NCBI GenBank assembly: GCA_023055355.1
Contig: JALJCS010000002.1
Coordinates: forward strand, 87,073,001 to 87,137,000
Origin: Agelaius tricolor
Taxonomy: Eukaryota > Chordata > Aves > Passeriformes > Icteridae
Direction of reading: 5' to 3'
DNA length: 64,000 nt
Position numbers and translations under genes: made by a program. This document shows, one piece after another, positions 59,086 to 64,000 of the stretch (within the stretch, counting starts at the first letter, position 1; each line of letters starts with the position of its first letter). The notes beneath the pieces are model-generated. The model was not told the origin of the DNA. It saw nothing but the letters and a program-made list of their open reading frames with translations, and made no database searches.

Positions 59086-59893
59086 TGGGTCTTACAGCTG
59101 GCCTGAATACCTCAGATGTTATGTATCCTTCTGGGAAACCGATGTGATCTTTGAGTAAGGTCAAATGATTTCCATGCATTTTAATTTGCATTCTAAATTT
59201 TTTGCTCTGCTATAAATACAATAGCACTATATTTTTGGACATATCTGCATTCCTTGTTCAAGGCAGAGGGTATTGAGCATGAGCAGAGCATCTGATGGCT
59301 GTTTATTAGAGGCCCACATGAGCTCCTTTTAAAAATGATGCACTGTAGAGGAATGAAAACAGCAGATCTTTCTGCACATTAGCATTCTGTGCTGGTAAAA
59401 GACTGAGTACTATTTAAGGGTGTCACAGCAAAGCAAGAAAGAGAGAAAGTTGTTCATAGTTACCTAAACAATGATTACACAGTAAATGGATCCCTCAGAA
59501 AATACTGGAATGATTTCTAATCATTGTGGTTTTCCTCTGCATGCAGCATGACAGATTTGCAGATGAATTAGACTGCAACAGTCAGCAGATGTGATTGTTT
59601 TCCAGAGCCATTTTTAAAGAGAACCCTACAGAATTCCTCTGGTTTTTTCAAGCACCCTACCTCCTAAAGGATGTTATTTTGTTTCTTTTTTTTCTCCACC
59701 ACCCACAACATATTAGAGATTTTGGTGTTTATTACCTTATAAATGAAGTGAGATACAAGAGCACATTGATTTCATGACAACTTGTTTCAGATAAGCAGGA
59801 CTGAACCTGTGTTTGCCCATGGGTATGCTCTGCATGCAGTTTTGCATCCTGTTTCTGTACTTGTGACTCTTTATAACTTCCATCATTTTCATC
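59086..59893. other. No feature recognised
   Basis: Unique AT-rich sequence between two minus-strand CR1 fragments. Confidence 0.55.
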
Positions 59894-60310
59894 ATAGAAT
59901 TATAGAAATGCTGAGTTTGAGGGGAACCATCAGGATCATCAAGTCCCGGCCCTGCACAGGACACCCCAGAAGTCACCCCATGTGCCTGAGGCTTTGTCTA
60001 AACCCTTTTTGAGCTCTGTCAGACTTGGTTCTGTGACCACTGCCCTGGGACGCTTGTTCCAGTGCCCAGCCACCCTCTGGGTGAAGATTTTCCCAACACC
60101 CAGCCTAAACCCCCCCTTGCACAGTTTAGGTCATTCCCTTAGGGCTGTCACTGGTCACCAGAGATAAGAGATCAGTGTCTGCTCCTCCTTTTCCCCTCAT
60201 GAGGAAGCTGTAACTGCAATGAGATCTCCCCTCAGCCTTCTCTCCTCCAGGCTGAGGATCACCAGTCACAATCCAAGTGACCTCAGCTGCTCCTCATGGT
60301 ACCAGATATT
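59894..60310 (-). mobile_element. CR1 LINE, 5'-truncated copy
   Basis: The plus strand begins ATCATAGAATTATAGAAATG (reverse of the terminal repeat). It continues GGACACCCCAGAAGTCACCC, CTTGTTCCAGTGCCCAGCCA, TTCTCTCCTCCAGGCTGAGG and TCAGCTGCTCCTCATGG. These are the 3' UTR and end of ORF2 of a bird CR1 subfamily different from the 30.3-kb copy. It is not coding. Confidence 0.93.
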
Positions 60311-63300
60311 TTCCAAAAAAAAAAAAAAAAAACCAGAAAAGAAGAATTTGCACCTAACTCTAACAAGGGTTCAGGTAATGCCAAGTGTGGGAAGATTCAT
60401 ATGCTAAAATAATTTCATATAAGTGTGCATATGAATGTTTCAGCACCAAACTTGATATGATGCAGCCAAGTGCTATAGCATAGCATAACATATATATATA
60501 TATAACATATCAGGAGAGTATCTGTTATGATCTGCTCTGGAAATAGAGCTCACAGTCCCTAATGTGCTTTGGCAACCACAGCAATGAACAACCTGCTCAG
60601 GGGCTACAGTCCTGCAGAGTACAGGATTCAACATGAAGAATAATGGAAGATGAGTCCCTGGAGTGGCCTGTCAATACTGGCAGGATGATGATCATGAGGG
60701 AAAGTCAACAGCAAAAATCAGATTAGAAGGAGAATTCACAGGGGTGTCTGAGACACCAGCAGCCACTTTATGCTGTTTGTCATGGAAAGAAAAGTCTTAG
60801 CTGAGCTGGTTGGTGCTCCAATAAAACTTTGGGCTCATTCATTCCCCCACTTCACATGTCTGAGTCTGAGATTTGTGCCAGGAGAGTGGAGACCTGAAGT
60901 GATTAAGGAGCCTTCATACACAGCTGGAAGGGGATAAGTTTCCATGAATGCTTGAAGAAATGCAATATTTGTACTCCTGAGGAGAGGATTAGCTGTCCCC
61001 AGGTTGGGAGAGAAATTTAAGGACTCGGTAGACTGACAGGGTCCAGGTCATAGATTAAAATCAAGTGAGGTCAGAAATTACTGCTAATTTTTGGTTGAGT
61101 CATAAAATTTGTTTGGATTATCCAGTCCTAGGTGTTTTCAGTGTAAGACAATAAAAACAGGGGTGTAACATGCAGAAGGACTGTGCCCATAGGCAATGCC
61201 CACAGCTCTGAATACATGATCCCTGCCTTTCCTTGTGGTGGCATTGTGAAAAGGGTACATACAACAGCACCTTTTGTCTGGATTTATCCTGAGCCTGGTT
61301 TCTAGCTGCTATGGGAATCAAAATTAGTAACTCGGTCAGCTGTGTCTGCTTCATCTTTTCCATCTCTCTGGCCAATAATTTCATCCTGCCTGCAGGTGAA
61401 AACAAAGGAATTGCTGTGTCATTTATACTTCTTTCATGTTTTAAGTGTTTCTGCCAAAGGAATAAAATGTGAGTTTCTGCAGCAGAAATACAATCTAATG
61501 TTTTCTAGGTAAACAAATCTAAAAAAGAGGCTCATGGTTCCTCTGCGAGCCATCATGCCTTGAATTTTTTCACTTATCCAAGACAGAGGAGGTAGGAAAA
61601 GTTGTCAATAAAGATGTTTCTGAAGAAAGAACTTTTTACATAGTTCAAAAGCAACTATAGAATGGCACAATGGACACAACTCACTCTAGCATGCTGCAGC
61701 TTAAACTTCAAGATTTTTAGAAAGTAAGGTCATTATATTCCAGAACATTTATGTGGATGCAGCAAAACCATGACTGACAAACCTCTGAGCTGTGCTTGCT
61801 GGCATTTCCCATGAGTCATAATGATTTCAGGACACCTATGACAGGCTTCCAGCAAAGTGCTTTCCTGTTGTCTTGAAGAAGCTGCTTCTCAGCCTGAAAA
61901 ACACCATTTAAGATGGTGTAAGATATATTAGGAAAAGTCTGAACATCAGAACCTATGGGGTAAACTACATAAAGACAAACGATAGAAAGGATTCATGGTT
62001 TGTGACATTTCAGATGCAATTGTTTGCCTACATAATTTAAAAAGTTTTTTACCAGAATCTAAGGGGCATGATGTCACTAAACTGTTCACCTTCCACTTAG
62101 ATGCAATTGAACATGTCTTCCCAAAATTGAACCTTGTGAAATTCTCATTTCATGCCCCTGAGCAGGATGTTGTTTCTTTAAGTAGTCTGCCCTGCCCTGC
62201 CACTACCCCTGGTGTGAAATAGCTGTGTAGGCTCACAGCACCATTCAAAGGCCCTGGAACCTGTGTCCCCTTCTCCTGAGACCCCACAGGAGAACAGTGT
62301 GACTGGGCTGTGCTCTCAGGTGAGGCACTACCAATAATTCAGGGCAGCAGAGACTTTTCTGCCTTGCCACTGTGACTTTCCAGTACAAATCTCTCACCTC
62401 TGCCACTTGGTGGGAACTGCTAATCCAAGTGAAATATTAGGAGTTATTCTCATCTTGGTGTCAGAATTAGGTGACTGCATTTCGTGTAGTGAAAGTGAAC
62501 AATTCTTCTTGTCAGCCTTTGTGAAAAGTTTGAGAAATACATCATGCATTGCAGGTTGTAAGTAGGTAATTGGGTTATTTGTAAGGTATTTTATGAGCAT
62601 TTAATGTGCCTATTTTTCTTCCTTCCAGACAAGTTCAGAGGTAGCTTTTCCTTTCATTCTTCTTTTACTGCATCCTGTGTTATCTGTTCCCAAGAGGCTT
62701 TTCTGGATGTAGAATAAAAATGTAGAGAAGCCTTGTCAGGCTGAGTATCTTACATATGTAATATCAGATATTTATACAAAAATGACAGGGTCACATCATT
62801 ATAATAAACTACTCTTGTAGAAAACCCTTCATTTATTGAAGTCAGGGCCACATTTCTCATTATAAGGGAAAGTTTGAATACCCTCAGTTGGACAAGGTCA
62901 CACAACACCATAAACACTTCCTGACATCCCTGTGTGAAGAAACTCTTATTAAGAAACAAATGCTCCTCCCCAGTGGGTCATACAGCCTTGCTTAGATCAG
63001 CTGGGGAGTGATTGCTCTGAGCACTGGGGTAAGGAAGAAAACATGGCAGAGGGAGCAGTAAGGGAGTGGGAATGGGGGAATGCAATTGTGGGAGTAATTC
63101 AGTTTCTTTCTTGATGCTTGACTACAGAGTTTTTTGGTAAAATCAATGAAGCAGTTATATAAGTGATTGGGAAGCTAAATAGCTTGGTGAGTGTCTTCCA
63201 GTGAGCTGAGCCACTGGTTTGCGACGCCTCCAGTGCATTCACAAAGGGAGACATATAACACATTATGGTTTTTCCAGCCTCTGAATCAATTCATGAAATT

Positions 63301-63921
63301 GAAAAGGTTTTCCTTCCTCATCTTCAGTCAGTTCTTCATCTTCAGTACCAGCAAGAGCTGTGAAACATTCTCAGGACTGAAGATTTTTCCTCTTTCTCTT
63401 TTTGTTGTTTATTTCAGTGGTAAAGAGATAATGCCAAATTCACAGATATAGAAAACAAAAAGCTTGAAATATCCAGCCTGTCTGTTGGAATTTCACAGAT
63501 TGTAAAAAAACATTGTTTCCCATCAGTGGACTCAGTCACTTGTACTTGAATAAAGCATAATTTCCACAAAGGTCTCCATAATCTTGTTTTGAACTCTTCA
63601 GGTGATAACAGATCACTGTTTTTCATTGTGTCCTGTTCCAGTGGTTAGGCAGATTTGCTGTCAGATGTATATGTGCTTTATTTCCAATTTGATCTTGTGT
63701 AACATCCCATCATAATTTTTGTTCTACTTTTCCTCACTAGATTAAAGAGGTCTCCAGAAACTACTATTTTTGGCCCATGAATGCATTCATACATTGGAAT
63801 TAAATCAATTAACTCCAGTGAAGCCTTCATTTACATAAACTACACAGCTTAACTTAGTTTTGGCACTGACCTACAACAGAATTTTTACGAACACATTTTT
63901 GACAGTCTTAGGCATCACAAG
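60311..63921. other. Unique sequence, no gene recognised
   Basis: An A18 run at 60315-60332 and a short TA repeat at 60489-60505 are the only simple sequences. No gene or transposon was recognised. Confidence 0.5.
60315..60332. repeat. A18 homopolymer
   Basis: It lies at the 5'-truncated side of the neighbouring minus-strand CR1, so it is not that element's tail. Confidence 0.95.
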
Positions 63922-64000
63922 ATCATAGAATTATAGGATCATTTAGTTTGGAAAAGACCTCTGAGATCAACAAGTCCAACCATTTACCCACCACTGCCAA
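63922..64000 (-). mobile_element. CR1 LINE, 3' end, running off the window
   Basis: The plus strand reads ATCATAGAATTATAGGATCA then TTTGGAAAAGACCTCTGAGA and CAACAAGTCCAACCA, the reverse complement of a CR1 3' end. The rest of the element lies beyond the right edge. Confidence 0.92.

Noticed and set aside
60315..60332. A18 run beside a CR1 as a possible retrotransposition tail
   Set aside because: It lies at the element's 5' side on the wrong strand, and bird CR1 ends in an ATTCTATGA-type repeat rather than poly-A.
1..64000. tRNA, rRNA, CRISPR array, telomeric repeat, prokaryotic operon
   Set aside because: I looked for tRNA B-box-like GGTTCRANNC with a partner A-box, rRNA-like blocks, spaced repeats and TTAGGG arrays, and saw none that held up. 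Gene density and repeat content are those of a vertebrate nuclear genome.

Overview
The window looks like avian nuclear DNA, most likely from a songbird. It is AT-rich and CpG-poor, and it is littered with CR1 LINE pieces whose 3' ends carry the bird-type ATTCTATGA signature. It also holds two solo LTRs of a type I associate with passerine genomes, plus older ERVL-like LTR and integrase remains. I found no intact protein-coding gene, rRNA, tRNA or CRISPR array. The long open frames are shadows of repeats or chance frames. The window is best read as intergenic or deep intronic sequence in a gene-poor region.

Layout. Positions 1-5346 are unique sequence with one possible forkhead plus RFX site pair near 1.5 kb. 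From 5.3 to 9.1 kb there is a young CR1 3' tail and two very old CR1 reverse-transcriptase fragments. At 11.26-12.07 kb an ERVL-type LTR is joined directly to the tail of an integrase reading frame. It is followed by a scrap of CR1 (12.5 kb) and a frameshifted, unidentified coding-like stretch on the minus strand (12.9-13.4 kb). A 97-bp CTTC microsatellite lies at 14.2 kb. A heavily decayed CR1 covering much of ORF2 runs from about 15.7 to 17.5 kb. The stretch 17.5-26 kb is unique. Two CR1 copies meet tail to tail near 26.1-26.3 kb. A small CpG-rich patch sits at 28.8-29.1 kb.

The right half is repeat-richer. A 1.16-kb CR1 with a recognisable reverse-transcriptase motif lies at 30.3-31.4 kb. 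A longer CR1 at 35.1-37.1 kb is interrupted by a complete solo LTR and has lost internal segments. Two fragments of one LTR family (34.56 and 40.39 kb) flank it in the same orientation. A second solo LTR with a 7-bp target-site duplication is at 50.5-50.9 kb, beside a long AT microsatellite. Smaller CR1 pieces lie at 51.3, 54.7, 59.0, 59.9 and 63.9 kb. A 13-copy, 19-bp minisatellite is at 57.0-57.2 kb.

No genes work together here. What can be read is a layered transposon history: ancient CR1, then ERVL-like elements, then young CR1, then solo LTRs. Scattered short tandem duplications, hairpins and a few candidate regulatory motifs lie over it. All family assignments come from recognising sequence by eye; no database search was run.
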